Shown here one piece after another: positions 8,927 through 17,335 of a stretch of DNA of 64,000 nt. The notes beneath the pieces were generated by a model that was given only the letters and a program-made list of their open reading frames with translations, had not been told where the DNA came from and ran no database searches. Source of the DNA: JADLAT01 sp964348795 (GTDB lineage Bacteria > Pseudomonadota > Alphaproteobacteria > Micavibrionales > Micavibrionaceae); the NCBI GenBank assembly GCA_964348795.1, contig CAYGDY010000012.1, positions 1 to 64,000 of the forward strand, read 5' to 3'. Each line of letters starts with the position of its first letter. Positions within the stretch are counted from its first letter, which is position 1. A program made the position numbers and the translations under genes.

Positions 8927-9020
8927 CGTCATTGCGAGGAAGCCTTTGGGCTGACGAAGCAATCCAGTTCTTTTTAATTTTCTGGATCGCCACGGCCTCT
9001 TACGAAGCCTCGCGATGACG
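8927..9020. repeat. Dispersed palindromic repeat, family B, copy 2
   Basis: Arms CGTCATTGCGAGG and CTCGCGATGACG with inner GAAGCAATCCAG and CTGGATCGCCACG, the same architecture as the copy at 1535-1613. It is longer by a small insertion in the left arm. Confidence 0.75.
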
Positions 9021-9068
9021 CCTGTAAAAACCGTCCTCCCCGCCCCTGTTATCCCTGCGCCCTTTTTT

Positions 9069-9138
9069 TGTCATCCTGAGCAACGCGAAGGATCTGGTGT
9101 GTTTCGGGATGAGATCCTTCGTTTCACGCAGGATGACA
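9069..9138. repeat. Dispersed palindromic repeat, family A, copy 3
   Basis: Arms TGTCATCCTGAGCAACG and CACGCAGGATGACA with inner GAAGGATCT and AGATCCTTCG. It lies 49 bp after the family B copy, so two repeat families abut in one gap. Confidence 0.8.
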
Positions 9139-9277
9139 GGAGAGAAAACAGCCCCAAAATCTTTCAAATAAGCCTTCTGACAATATCAATGAGGGGAGAC
9201 CCTAAGGCTTCAGGGCGCACCTTGCCTTTTGCAGGCATATAGTGTTTATTGCAAAAGAGAAAAAAAGAGGCCCCCCG

Positions 9278-10492
9278 ATGTCACTGACCTTTGACCACGT
9301 CCAGAGCGCCTATGCCGCTATCAAGGATTACACCATGCGCACGCCGTGCGTGAAGGCCCCGCGCCTGTCGCTCCACATGGGGATCGACCTGTATTTGAAG
9401 CTTGAAAACCTTCAGCACACCAATGCGTTTAAGGCACGGGGGGCACTCAACAAGCTTTTGACACTGAACACTGAACAACGGGAAAACGGCGTCATCGCCT
9501 GTAGCGCGGGCAACCACGCGCAAGGGGTCGCCTACCACGCCCAGCGTCTCGGTATTCCCGCCGTGATCGTCATGCCCAAGGGCACGCCTTTTAATAAAAT
9601 CCAGAAAACAGAAGATTTTGGCGCAAAAGTGATCCTCCACGGGCGCAACTTCGATGAATCCGTGGATTTCACCCTGCAAATGGCCAAGGACAAGGGCTAC
9701 ACTTTTATCCACCCCTTCGATGATGTCGCCGTCGTGGCAGGGCAAGGCACGCTGGGGCTTGAGATGCTGGAACAACAACCGAGCCTGGATTGCATTGTAG
9801 TGCCGATCGGCGGCGGCGGGCTGATTGCGGGTGTGGCCACCGCCGTAAAAGGGGTAAAACCTTCCATAGAGGTGATCGGCGCGCAGGCCGAACTCTATGA
9901 CGCGGTCAAAACCAACCATGAGGGCCGGACGGGACCCTGCACCGGCGGATCAACACTCGCCGAAGGCATTGCCGTGAAGGCACCCTCCAAAGCCAATCTT
10001 AAAATCATCAACACACTGGTCGGCGATATCTGGACCGCCACGGAAGAGGAAATCGAAGAAGCCGTCTTTGATTTCCTGTCCAGCGAAAAACTGGTGGCCG
10101 AAGGCGCGGCGGGCGCGGGGCTGGCCGTGATCCAGAAAAACAAGGCGCATTTCAAAAAGAAAAAAGTTGGGCTTGTGGTCTGCGGCGGCAACATCGATTC
10201 CCGCCTGCTCTCGACCCTGATTATGCGGGGCCTTGTGCGGGACGGACGCATTACGCGCCTGCGCTTTGAAATTGACGATACGCCTGGTCAGCTTTCCGAC
10301 ATCTCCCGCCTCATCGGGGAAAGCGGAGCCAACGTCATCGAAGTCATCCACCAGCGCCTGATGCAGACCATTTCACTGAAAAAAGCCGAGCTCGATGTCG
10401 TGATCGAGGCACGGGACAAACATCATGTCCGCGAATTGGTCGACACACTCAAAGCCGCAGGTTTCAAAGTCACTGCGATGGGAAAAGTGTAA
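9278..10492 (+). CDS. ilvA: Threonine ammonia-lyase (threonine dehydratase) with ACT domain
   Basis: PLP enzyme that converts threonine to 2-oxobutanoate and ammonia, the entry step to isoleucine. The 404-residue protein has the PLP lysine in TNAFKARGA (Lys52), a phosphate-binding glycine loop IGGGGLIAG, and a C-terminal ACT-type regulatory domain from about residue 330 (RFEIDDTPGQLSDISRLIGE). This is the shorter class with one ACT-like domain, named IlvA or TdcB in different annotations. The start at 9278 follows an AAAAAGAGG ribosome site; a GTG 12 codons upstream is less likely. The enzyme is probably regulated by amino-acid binding to the ACT domain. Confidence 0.92.
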   Translation: MSLTFDHVQSAYAAIKDYTMRTPCVKAPRLSLHMGIDLYLKLENLQHTNAFKARGALNKLLTLNTEQRENGVIACSAGNHAQGVAYHAQRLGIPAVIVMPKGTPFNKIQKTEDFGAKVILHGRNFDESVDFTLQMAKDKGYTFIHPFDDVAVVAGQGTLGLEMLEQQPSLDCIVVPIGGGGLIAGVATAVKGVKPSIEVIGAQAELYDAVKTNHEGRTGPCTGGSTLAEGIAVKAPSKANLKIINTLVGDIWTATEEEIEEAVFDFLSSEKLVAEGAAGAGLAVIQKNKAHFKKKKVGLVVCGGNIDSRLLSTLIMRGLVRDGRITRLRFEIDDTPGQLSDISRLIGESGANVIEVIHQRLMQTISLKKAELDVVIEARDKHHVRELVDTLKAAGFKVTAMGKV

Positions 10493-10501
10493 ACAACCGC
10501 G

Positions 10502-10867
10502 TTACAACTGCATGCCAAACCGGTTGCACACCCAGATCGTGACCAGATAAAGCAAAACCGTTAACCCGCACGAAGCCAGTAACGCGGGGTAAAAATGCAC
10601 CCCGCCACGCAACAGGGCAGGCAGAACCAGAAACATCGGCAAAGATGGCAACACATACCAGAAAGTCGCCTCGGCATGATCTGCGATGCGCGCTGTATCG
10701 CCCGTCTCCCGCCACATCCAGAGCATCGCGAGCACAGACACCAGAGGCAAAGAAGCCACCAAAGCCCCCAGTGCAGGACTCCGCTTCGCCGTCTCGGACA
10801 CAACAGTAATCAAAACAGCAGATAAGAGTGTCTTGAACAGTGTATATAACATCATGGGATATTCCAT
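10502..10867 (-). CDS. DUF3147 family small membrane protein
   Basis: A 121-residue polytopic membrane protein with about four hydrophobic segments, such as LFKTLLSAVLITVVSE, LVASLPLVSVLAMLWMW, YVLPSLPMFLVLPALL and LTVLLYLVTIWV. The conserved N-terminal Lys/Glu-bearing helix and the WYVLPSL motif fit the DUF3147 family, whose role is unknown. The start is ambiguous: ATG at 10867, or the paired ATGs at 10855 and 10852. It converges with the threonine ammonia-lyase gene, only 9 bp away. Confidence 0.8.
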   Translation of the reverse strand: MEYPMMLYTLFKTLLSAVLITVVSETAKRSPALGALVASLPLVSVLAMLWMWRETGDTARIADHAEATFWYVLPSLPMFLVLPALLRGGVHFYPALLASCGLTVLLYLVTIWVCNRFGMQL

Positions 10868-11345
10868 TCTCTAGTCATTTCAAATCAGAAAGCACTCCCC
10901 TTCGTCATCCCGTTGGTCTTTTGCGAAGCAAAAGTCACACAAACGGGATCCAGGAAAGAGAGCCGTGAAACGACTCACCTTATGGACCCCCGCACTCTGA
11001 GCCTGCTGACGCAAGCGGCGGGGGCGATAGCTGTTGTGTGGTGCATACTTATTTGAAAGGGCTATACATCCGTATGCTTTTGTTGAAAAAACACAATATC
11101 TCATGCACATCGCCCCTTGTCACATCCCTTTCACCCCGCCCTTCTGTCATCCCTGCACATTCTTTGTCATCCCGCGCCCCCTTTTCTGTCATTCTGAGCA
11201 ACGCGAAGAATCTTCCGACACAAAACACACAGATCCTTCGTTTCACGCAGGATGATAGGGGAGAAGAGCTCCCTTCCTCTGTTTCTCCGCGTTACATCCT
11301 TCTGTCATGCCCACCCCTTCAAACAATACACCCTTGCCGGATACG
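10868..11345. other. Intergenic region with several inverted repeats
   Basis: About 480 bp without a credible gene. It contains a variant CGTCATCCCGTT...AACGGGATCCAGG hairpin at 10903-10953, a CCCCCGC...GCGGGGG inverted repeat around 10987-11024, and a family A repeat at 11187-11257. A similar CCCCC/GGGGG hairpin follows sucC near 24690-24735. The short open frames here are built from repeat sequence. Confidence 0.6.
11187..11257. repeat. Dispersed palindromic repeat, family A, copy 4
   Basis: Left arm TGTCATTCTGAGCAACG with GAAGAATCTT, right arm AGATCCTTCG with CACGCAGGATGATA. It lies 90 bp beyond the 3' end of gyrA. Confidence 0.75.
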
Positions 11346-14165
11346 TTACTCTTCCCCATTCTCGTCCTCGGGCAGATCGTCACCGAACGATACCGCCTCT
11401 TCCTCTGATGCGGAATCCATTTCCAAACCGGAAGCCAGCGACGTTGCGTCTGCACTGTACCCGGATTCTTCCGGCGTGGCTTCAAGGGCTTCGTCCCCGT
11501 CCTCCTGAATCAGCCACGCCACAGAAACCACATTCTCGCCATCTGCCACCTTAAAGATCGTCACGCCTTGTGCGGAACGGCCCGTCACACGGATATTTTC
11601 GACCGGAGTCCGGATCAACTGGCCGCTATCCGTGACCAGCATGATATGATGGGAATCCGTCACAGGGAATGTTGCCACGACTTCTCCGCCATTCTTCGCG
11701 GTCAGAGCCATATTCGTGACACCCATTCCGCCACGGCCCGACAAGCGATATTCGTACGCCGAGGTTCGCTTTCCAAAGCCCTTGTTCGTCACCGTCAGCA
11801 AAAGCTGTTCCTTGTCCAGCATCTCGCGGAAACGCTCCTGCGACAGCTCAAGGGCCGTATCCTCGTATTCAAACCCCTCTTCTTCGGTGCCGACAATCTG
11901 ACTGGCCGCTTTCAAATACGCATTGCGTTCGTCCGGCGATACATCGATATGTTTCAGGACAGACATGGAAATGACCTCATCGCCTTCACGCGCCAGCTTT
12001 ACCCCGCGCACACCGGTCGAGGTCCGGCCTGAAAATACCCGAATATCTGTGACAGGGAAGCGAATGGCTTTCCCCAGCCGCGTGGCCAGCAAGACATCCT
12101 CGTCCTCTCGACAGATTTTGACAGACACCAGCTTTTCTTCTCCTTCCAGTTTCATGGCAATCAGCCCATTGGCACGAATACTCTTGAAATCCGTCAGCTT
12201 GTTCCGGCGTACAGATCCATGGGAGGTCGCAAACATAATATCCAGCGTATCCCACTTGTCTTCTTCCTCCGGCAACCGCAGGTAAACAGAAACACTTTCA
12301 TCTTTTTCAAGCGGCAGAAGATTCACGAGGGCCTTCCCGCGACTTTGCGGATTTCCGAGCGGAATCTGGTAGACCTTCATCCGGTGGACAATCCCCCGCG
12401 AGGTAAAGAACAAAATAGGGGTATGCGTACTGGCCACAAACAGATCAGAGACAAAATCCTCGTCCTTGGTCGCCATGCCGGAGCGGCCCTTGCCCCCGCG
12501 CCGCTGGGCCCGATAGGCATCCAGCGGCACCCTCTTCACATAACCGCCATGCGTGATGGTCACGACCATATCCTCACGCTGGATCAGATCTTCGATATCC
12601 ATCTCAAATTCGGCATTGCGAATTTCCGTCCGGCGCGGCGTGTTGTACTTGGCCTTGACCTCCTCCAGCTCCATCACCAGCACGGCGAGCAATTTTTCAC
12701 GGCTTCCCAAAATCGCCAGATATTCCGCAATCCGGTCTGTAATTTCGCGCAATTCATCCCCGATCTTGTCCCGCTCCAGCCCTGTCAGCCGGTGCAGACG
12801 CAACTCCAGAATGGCACGGGCCTGCACTTCGGACATCTGGTATGTCCCCTCTTCCGTGACCATATATTCCGGATCATCAATCAGGGCGATCAGCGGGGCA
12901 ACATCCCTAGCAGGCCAGCGCTTGGCCATGAGCCCTTCCCGCGCCGCCGCAGGGTCCGGCGCATGCCGGATCAGAGCAATAATTTCATCGATATTGGCCA
13001 CCGCCACCGCCAGCCCCGCCAATACATGGGCCCGATCCCGCGCCTTGCCGAGTTCGAAAATGGTCCGGCGGGTGATCACCTCTTCCCGAAATTTTACAAA
13101 GGCCTTGATCATATCCTTGATCAACATGGTTTGCGGCTTGCCATTGTGAAGCGCAACCATGTTGCAGGCAAAATTACTCTGAAGCGCGGTATGTTTGTAA
13201 AGCTGGTTCAACACCACATCGGCGTTGGCGTTGTTTTTCAGTTCAATGACGATTCGCACACCCTCACGGTCGGATTCATCACGGATTTCATGGATATCCT
13301 CCACGATTTTCTCACGGCCTACTTCTCCGAGCCGCTCCAGCAACTTGCCCTTATTGACCTGATAGGGCACCTCGTGCACGATAATCGCTTCCCGCTTGCC
13401 GATCTCCTCCAGAGAGGTTTTGGCCCGCATCACCACAGAGCCGTGCCCCGTATGATAAGCCCCGCGAATTCCGTTGCGGCCCAGAATATACGCGCCTGTC
13501 GGAAAATCCGGCCCGGGGATGATTTCATTCACCTCATCGGTCGTGAGATCGGGATTGGCGACCATCGCCACACAGGCCTCAATGACCTCACCCAGATTAT
13601 GCGGCGGAATATTAGTGGCCATCCCCACGGCAATCCCGCCCGCGCCATTCACCAGCAAATTGGGGATGCGGGACGGAAGCACCGCAGGCTCCACCATTGA
13701 TTCGTCATAGTTGGGCCGGAAATCAACCGTATCCTTGTCGATATCCTCCAGCAAGGTCTCGGCGGCCCTGTTGAGGCGCGCTTCGGTATAACGCATCGCG
13801 GCGGGCGAATCCCCGTCCATCGAGCCAAAATTCCCCTGCCCGTCAATCAACGGTAGGCGCAAGGACCACGGCTGGGCCATCCGGACCAGAGAATCATAAA
13901 TCGCCTGATCCCCGTGCGGATGGTATTTCCCCATCACATCCCCGACAATTCTGGCGGATTTTTTATAGGGTTTGTCGGACGCATACCCCCCCTCACGCAT
14001 CGCAAACAAAATCCGGCGATGCACCGGCTTGAGACCATCCCGCACATCCGGCAGGGCCCTGCTCACAATGACACTCATCGCGTAGTCGAGATAAGACTGC
14101 CGCATTTCCTCTTCCAGCGCGATGGTCGGAAAATATTCAGGTTCCTTGAGCGTAACATCAGACAT
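11346..14165 (-). CDS. gyrA: DNA gyrase subunit A
   Basis: Breakage-rejoining subunit of type IIA topoisomerase. It works with GyrB to introduce negative supercoils. The 939-residue protein has the N-terminal LEEEMRQSYLDYAMSVIVSR, the catalytic Tyr126 in AMRYTEARL, and the beta-pinwheel C-terminal domain with the GyrA box QRRGGKG near residue 560, which separates it from ParC. The quinolone-region segment reads HPHGDQAIYD, so the residue equivalent to E. coli Ser83 is Gln87 while Asp91 is kept. The acidic tail is usual. Divergent from sodB. Confidence 0.97.
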   Translation of the reverse strand: MSDVTLKEPEYFPTIALEEEMRQSYLDYAMSVIVSRALPDVRDGLKPVHRRILFAMREGGYASDKPYKKSARIVGDVMGKYHPHGDQAIYDSLVRMAQPWSLRLPLIDGQGNFGSMDGDSPAAMRYTEARLNRAAETLLEDIDKDTVDFRPNYDESMVEPAVLPSRIPNLLVNGAGGIAVGMATNIPPHNLGEVIEACVAMVANPDLTTDEVNEIIPGPDFPTGAYILGRNGIRGAYHTGHGSVVMRAKTSLEEIGKREAIIVHEVPYQVNKGKLLERLGEVGREKIVEDIHEIRDESDREGVRIVIELKNNANADVVLNQLYKHTALQSNFACNMVALHNGKPQTMLIKDMIKAFVKFREEVITRRTIFELGKARDRAHVLAGLAVAVANIDEIIALIRHAPDPAAAREGLMAKRWPARDVAPLIALIDDPEYMVTEEGTYQMSEVQARAILELRLHRLTGLERDKIGDELREITDRIAEYLAILGSREKLLAVLVMELEEVKAKYNTPRRTEIRNAEFEMDIEDLIQREDMVVTITHGGYVKRVPLDAYRAQRRGGKGRSGMATKDEDFVSDLFVASTHTPILFFTSRGIVHRMKVYQIPLGNPQSRGKALVNLLPLEKDESVSVYLRLPEEEDKWDTLDIMFATSHGSVRRNKLTDFKSIRANGLIAMKLEGEEKLVSVKICREDEDVLLATRLGKAIRFPVTDIRVFSGRTSTGVRGVKLAREGDEVISMSVLKHIDVSPDERNAYLKAASQIVGTEEEGFEYEDTALELSQERFREMLDKEQLLLTVTNKGFGKRTSAYEYRLSGRGGMGVTNMALTAKNGGEVVATFPVTDSHHIMLVTDSGQLIRTPVENIRVTGRSAQGVTIFKVADGENVVSVAWLIQEDGDEALEATPEESGYSADATSLASGLEMDSASEEEAVSFGDDLPEDENGEE

Positions 14166-14368
14166 ATAACACCAGACTTTCCATTACTCTTTCGTGTAAA
14201 AAACGCTCTTCTTGTGTAGCAAAAAAACCACCCAAAACATACTCCTTTCCTTGAAATCCTCCAGATTTTCCTCACAAAGCAAACACACCCTAGCAAAACA
14301 AAAAACCGGAGTCAAGAACAAAATGGAACACATAGGAACAAAATAAGATCAAAATGCTCTTTTTTTAC

Positions 14369-14396
14369 TTGAAACTGTTTGAAAACCGTATACAGT
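14369..14396 (+). promoter_or_regulatory. Candidate sodB promoter
   Basis: TTGAAA at 14369-14374 and TACAGT at 14391-14396 with 16 bp between them, about 50 bp before the sodB start. A short inverted repeat, CCTCT...AGAGG (14398-14418), follows in the leader. Pattern match only. Confidence 0.35.
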
Positions 14397-14446
14397 GCCT
14401 CTTAGGGTATTTTAGAGGACCCCAAAAAAACGAAGAGGCCACACCA

Positions 14447-15070
14447 ATGACATTCAAACTTCCCGAACTCCCTTATGCCTACGACGCGCTGGGGCCCTAC
14501 ATGTCCGCCGAGACGCTGGAATTCCACCACGACAAGCACCACAATGCCTATGTGCTGAAAGGTAACGAATTGGCCGAGTCTGCGGGCTTGTCAGGCAAAT
14601 CCCTTGAAGAGATCGTTATCACGTCTTTCAAAAACCCTGCGCAGACAGGATTGTTCAACAATGCGGGACAGCACTGGAACCACATCCATTTCTGGAACTG
14701 GATGAGACCGAACGGAGGCGGCACAAAAATGGACAGCAAGCTGGAACAGGCTTTGATGTCCGGTTTCGGAAGCTTTGCCGATTTTCGTGGAAAATTCATT
14801 GAGGCCGGCCTGACGCAATTCGGCTCTGGCTGGGCCTGGCTTATTCTCAACAGCGAAGGCATGCTGGAGATCATGAAAACGCCGAACGGGGAAAATCCTC
14901 TGGCCCACGGCAAGACCGCGATTTTGGGCGTAGACGTGTGGGAGCACAGCTATTATATCGACTACCGCAATGCCCGCCAGAAATATCTGGAGGCCTTTTT
15001 GGATCACCTTGTGAACTGGGACTATGTCGCGCAACTGTTTGAAAAAGGCCCGATGAAATTGGCGGCCTGA
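14447..15070 (+). CDS. sodB: Superoxide dismutase, iron type
   Basis: Converts superoxide to oxygen and hydrogen peroxide in the cytoplasm. The 207-residue protein has all four metal ligands: His27, His79 (in QHWNH), Asp163 and His167 (in DVWEHSYY). Gln75 just before the second ligand, rather than a Gln in the later position, is the usual mark of the iron-dependent form. ATG at 14447 follows a GAAGAGG ribosome site; the upstream in-frame codons are leader. A hairpin with arms AGCAC and GTGCT and core TTCTCCATGGAGAA follows the stop codon. Confidence 0.95.
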   Translation: MTFKLPELPYAYDALGPYMSAETLEFHHDKHHNAYVLKGNELAESAGLSGKSLEEIVITSFKNPAQTGLFNNAGQHWNHIHFWNWMRPNGGGTKMDSKLEQALMSGFGSFADFRGKFIEAGLTQFGSGWAWLILNSEGMLEIMKTPNGENPLAHGKTAILGVDVWEHSYYIDYRNARQKYLEAFLDHLVNWDYVAQLFEKGPMKLAA

Positions 15071-15151
15071 AGCACATCATTCTCCATGGAGAAGCGTGCT
15101 CCGGATTCTGATGGGACTGTAAAAATTTGAATAGAGTTTAAACAGATTGCG

Positions 15152-15733
15152 ATGAGCATGCCCATGCATAAAAACCGGCTCGAAGCTTTTAGTGATGGGG
15201 TCCTAGCCATCATTCTCACCATCATGGTGCTGGAACTGAAAGTCCCCCACAGTGGCGAGTTGTCGGCGCTCCTGCCGCTTGTACCCGTACTGCTCAGCTA
15301 TGTATTGAGTTTTGCCTATATCGGTATTTACTGGAACAACCATCATCACATGTTGCACACCATCCACAAGGTGAACGGTGTCATGTTGCTGGCCAATCTG
15401 CACTTATTGTTCTGGTTGTCGCTTGTGCCGTTCACGACCGGCTGGATGGGAGAAAATCATTTCGCTACAGCCCCCACAGCCCTGTACGGTGTTGTCCTTC
15501 TGATGTCTGCGCTCTCTTATACCGTGCTTCAAACCACCATCGTCCGCGCGCATCCTGAAGAATCCGTGCTTGCGCGGGCGATTGGAAAAGATAGAAAAGG
15601 TAAAGCCTCTCTTGCGCTTTACCTGCTGGCCATCGCTCTGTCCGCTTACTATCCGTGGGGGTCACAGATTTTGTACGCGCTGGTGGCGCTGTTATGGCTC
15701 GTGCCGGATCAACGCATTGAAAAGCTACTGTAA
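15152..15733 (+). CDS. TMEM175-family (DUF1211) potassium channel-like protein
   Basis: A 193-residue, roughly six-helix inner-membrane protein. The first helix carries the family signature RLEAFSDGVLAIILTIMVLE, whose R-x-x-x-FSD motif is diagnostic of TMEM175/DUF1211 proteins. Characterised bacterial members are tetrameric potassium channels; function here is inferred from the family. The second signature region WNNHHHM is also present. Helices fall at about residues 15-33, 45-65, 80-100, 110-130, 150-167 and 172-188. It is followed 18 bp later by a small membrane protein gene, probably in one transcript. Confidence 0.87.
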   Translation: MSMPMHKNRLEAFSDGVLAIILTIMVLELKVPHSGELSALLPLVPVLLSYVLSFAYIGIYWNNHHHMLHTIHKVNGVMLLANLHLLFWLSLVPFTTGWMGENHFATAPTALYGVVLLMSALSYTVLQTTIVRAHPEESVLARAIGKDRKGKASLALYLLAIALSAYYPWGSQILYALVALLWLVPDQRIEKLL

Positions 15734-15751
15734 CCAAAACGAGGCGCCCAC

Positions 15752-15994
15752 ATGATGCTTTACACTCTAAGAGTGGCCGTGATTCTTCTTTTGGCCAGTG
15801 CTTTGTTGTTGCATCTTCTCAGAACCCTGAAGGAAGCTGTTTACAAAAAAGAAATCCGTATCAGGCATGGCGTGCGTTATAGCTGGCGAAAAAATCCTGC
15901 GCTTTTTGCCCTCGCCTTTGGTGTGCAAAGCCTGATCTGTTTTTTGATGTTATACGTGATCATCCATACGCTCTTGGGATCTGGCGCCCCCTAA
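15752..15994 (+). CDS. Small two-helix membrane protein
   Basis: An 80-residue protein with hydrophobic segments at about residues 5-22 (TLRVAVILLLASALLLHLL) and 53-74 (LALAFGVQSLICFLMLYVI region), joined by a basic loop (KEAVYKKEIRIRHGVRYSWRK). I do not recognise a family. AACGAGG upstream serves as a ribosome site. It probably forms an operon with the TMEM175-like gene and could be an accessory subunit; that is only context. Its last 4 bases overlap the end of the convergent Mth938-like gene. Confidence 0.65.
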   Translation: MMLYTLRVAVILLLASALLLHLLRTLKEAVYKKEIRIRHGVRYSWRKNPALFALAFGVQSLICFLMLYVIIHTLLGSGAP

Positions 15995-16362
15995 ACCGGC
16001 AACAATGCCGCCGCCACGCGCCGCCCTTCAGCCATCAGAACGTTATACGTCCGGCACGCCGCGCCGGTATCCATGCTGTCGATGGTGATCCCCTGCGCTT
16101 TCAGAGCCGTCCGCACATCTGGCGGCACAAAGGCAAAAAATTTCCCCGTCCCGAGCAACAACATGGCGATGGAAAGACCTTCCAGCCCTTGGAAATGCGC
16201 GGGTGTGAGTTCGGAAACATTACGCGGGGCCGCCCAGAGCATCGCGCTTTCAGGCCTCACAATCACCGCGCCCGTATACAGGACACTATTGACCGTGATC
16301 CCGCGCGCACCGTAGCCCTGAATGATCTGGTGCCCCGCTTTGACGAGAGGGGTCATGCCCAT
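15991..16362 (-). CDS. Mth938-like (DUF498) domain protein
   Basis: A 123-residue protein of the Mth938/DUF498 family, related to mitochondrial NDUFAF3, a complex I assembly factor. The signatures YGARGITVNSVLYTGAVIV and LLLGTGKFFAFVPPDVR are clear. Bacterial members commonly follow secDF, as here: its ATG begins one base after the secF stop. The molecular role in bacteria is not established; a part in membrane protein insertion or complex I assembly is suggested by context and homology. Confidence 0.88.
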   Translation of the reverse strand: MGMTPLVKAGHQIIQGYGARGITVNSVLYTGAVIVRPESAMLWAAPRNVSELTPAHFQGLEGLSIAMLLLGTGKFFAFVPPDVRTALKAQGITIDSMDTGAACRTYNVLMAEGRRVAAALLPV

Positions 16363-16363
16363 T

Positions 16364-17308
16364 CTAGTGCGCCCCTTCCAGCGCAGATTTTCCGGAACTC
16401 TTCCTTAATTTCAGGTAATACAAGGACGGCGCAGAGACGAAATAGGACGAATGCGTCCCGATCAGGATCCCTAAAAACAGGGCCGACACGAAACTGCGAA
16501 TCACTTCCCCGCCGAACAGCCACAACGCCAACAGCGCCAACAATGTCGAACCGGACGTCATCAGGGTCCGCGACAATGTGGAATTGATCGAGGCATTGAT
16601 CACGTCTTGCATCGGCATTTTTTTGTATTTCCGCAAGGTTTCCCGCACACGATCAAAAATAATCACGGTTTCATTGATGGAATACCCCGCCACCAGCAAA
16701 ATCGCGGCCAGCGTGGACAGATCGAAATGCATCTGCGTGATCGAAAACAAACCCAAAATCCCCACCACATCGTGGATCAGTGCCAGCATCGCCCCAATGC
16801 CGTACTGCCAGTTAAACCGGAACCAGATATACGCCATGATACCCGCCATGGCGGTGAGCACCGCCATCAAGCCGGCCCGTTTGAGTTCGCTTCCGACCTG
16901 AGGCCCGACAAATTCTGTCCGGCGGTACTCTACCTTTCCCACGCCAAATGTCTTGTCCAGCGCCTCCTGCACGGTTTCAATCGCGACCTTTTGGGCCTCG
17001 GGCCCGCCCGCTTGTTCGCGCATGCGAACCAGAAGATTATCCGGCGCGCCGAATTCCTGAATCGACACCTCCCCCAACTTCAACCCGTTGAGCTGTTCAC
17101 GCAAATGGGGAAGATCTGCGCGTTCCTGCGTTTTGATCTCGATCACTGTCCCGCCGGTAAAATCAATCCCGAAATTGAGGCCATGCAACGACAGGGATAA
17201 AAACGAGCCCCCCAAAATCACGATACTGGCCAGAAACGCGTAATAACGGTGCCCGAAAAAATCAATCTTCGTATGCGGCGGAACCAGTTGCAACCATTTA
17301 ATAATCAT
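16364..17308 (-). CDS. secF: Protein translocase subunit SecF
   Basis: Partner of SecD in the SecDF complex, which uses the proton gradient to pull exported proteins through SecYEG. The 314-residue protein has six membrane segments, the first near residues 22-45, a periplasmic P4 domain, and the family segments LNFGIDFTGGTVIEI and SINETVIIFDRVRE. The start at 17308 follows GGTCGGAG; upstream in-frame residues are likely leader. It sits 27 bp behind secD in a yajC-secD-secF-Mth938 set. The C-terminal tail is basic and short. Confidence 0.96.
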   Translation of the reverse strand: MIIKWLQLVPPHTKIDFFGHRYYAFLASIVILGGSFLSLSLHGLNFGIDFTGGTVIEIKTQERADLPHLREQLNGLKLGEVSIQEFGAPDNLLVRMREQAGGPEAQKVAIETVQEALDKTFGVGKVEYRRTEFVGPQVGSELKRAGLMAVLTAMAGIMAYIWFRFNWQYGIGAMLALIHDVVGILGLFSITQMHFDLSTLAAILLVAGYSINETVIIFDRVRETLRKYKKMPMQDVINASINSTLSRTLMTSGSTLLALLALWLFGGEVIRSFVSALFLGILIGTHSSYFVSAPSLYYLKLRKSSGKSALEGAH

Positions 17309-17335
17309 AAAACTCCGACCTCTCAAAATATCCTG

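Larger units (their letters stand above)
8888..9277. other. Repeat-filled intergenic region
   Basis: About 390 bp without a gene. It contains a family B repeat (8927-9020) and a family A repeat (9069-9138), then about 140 bp of leader before the threonine ammonia-lyase gene. No RNA gene is recognised. Confidence 0.6.

Noticed and set aside
12219..13700. A 493-codon open frame on the plus strand opposite gyrA
   Set aside because: It is an antisense shadow of a GC-rich gene; composition is His/Arg/Gln-rich with no family motif, and gyrA is certain.
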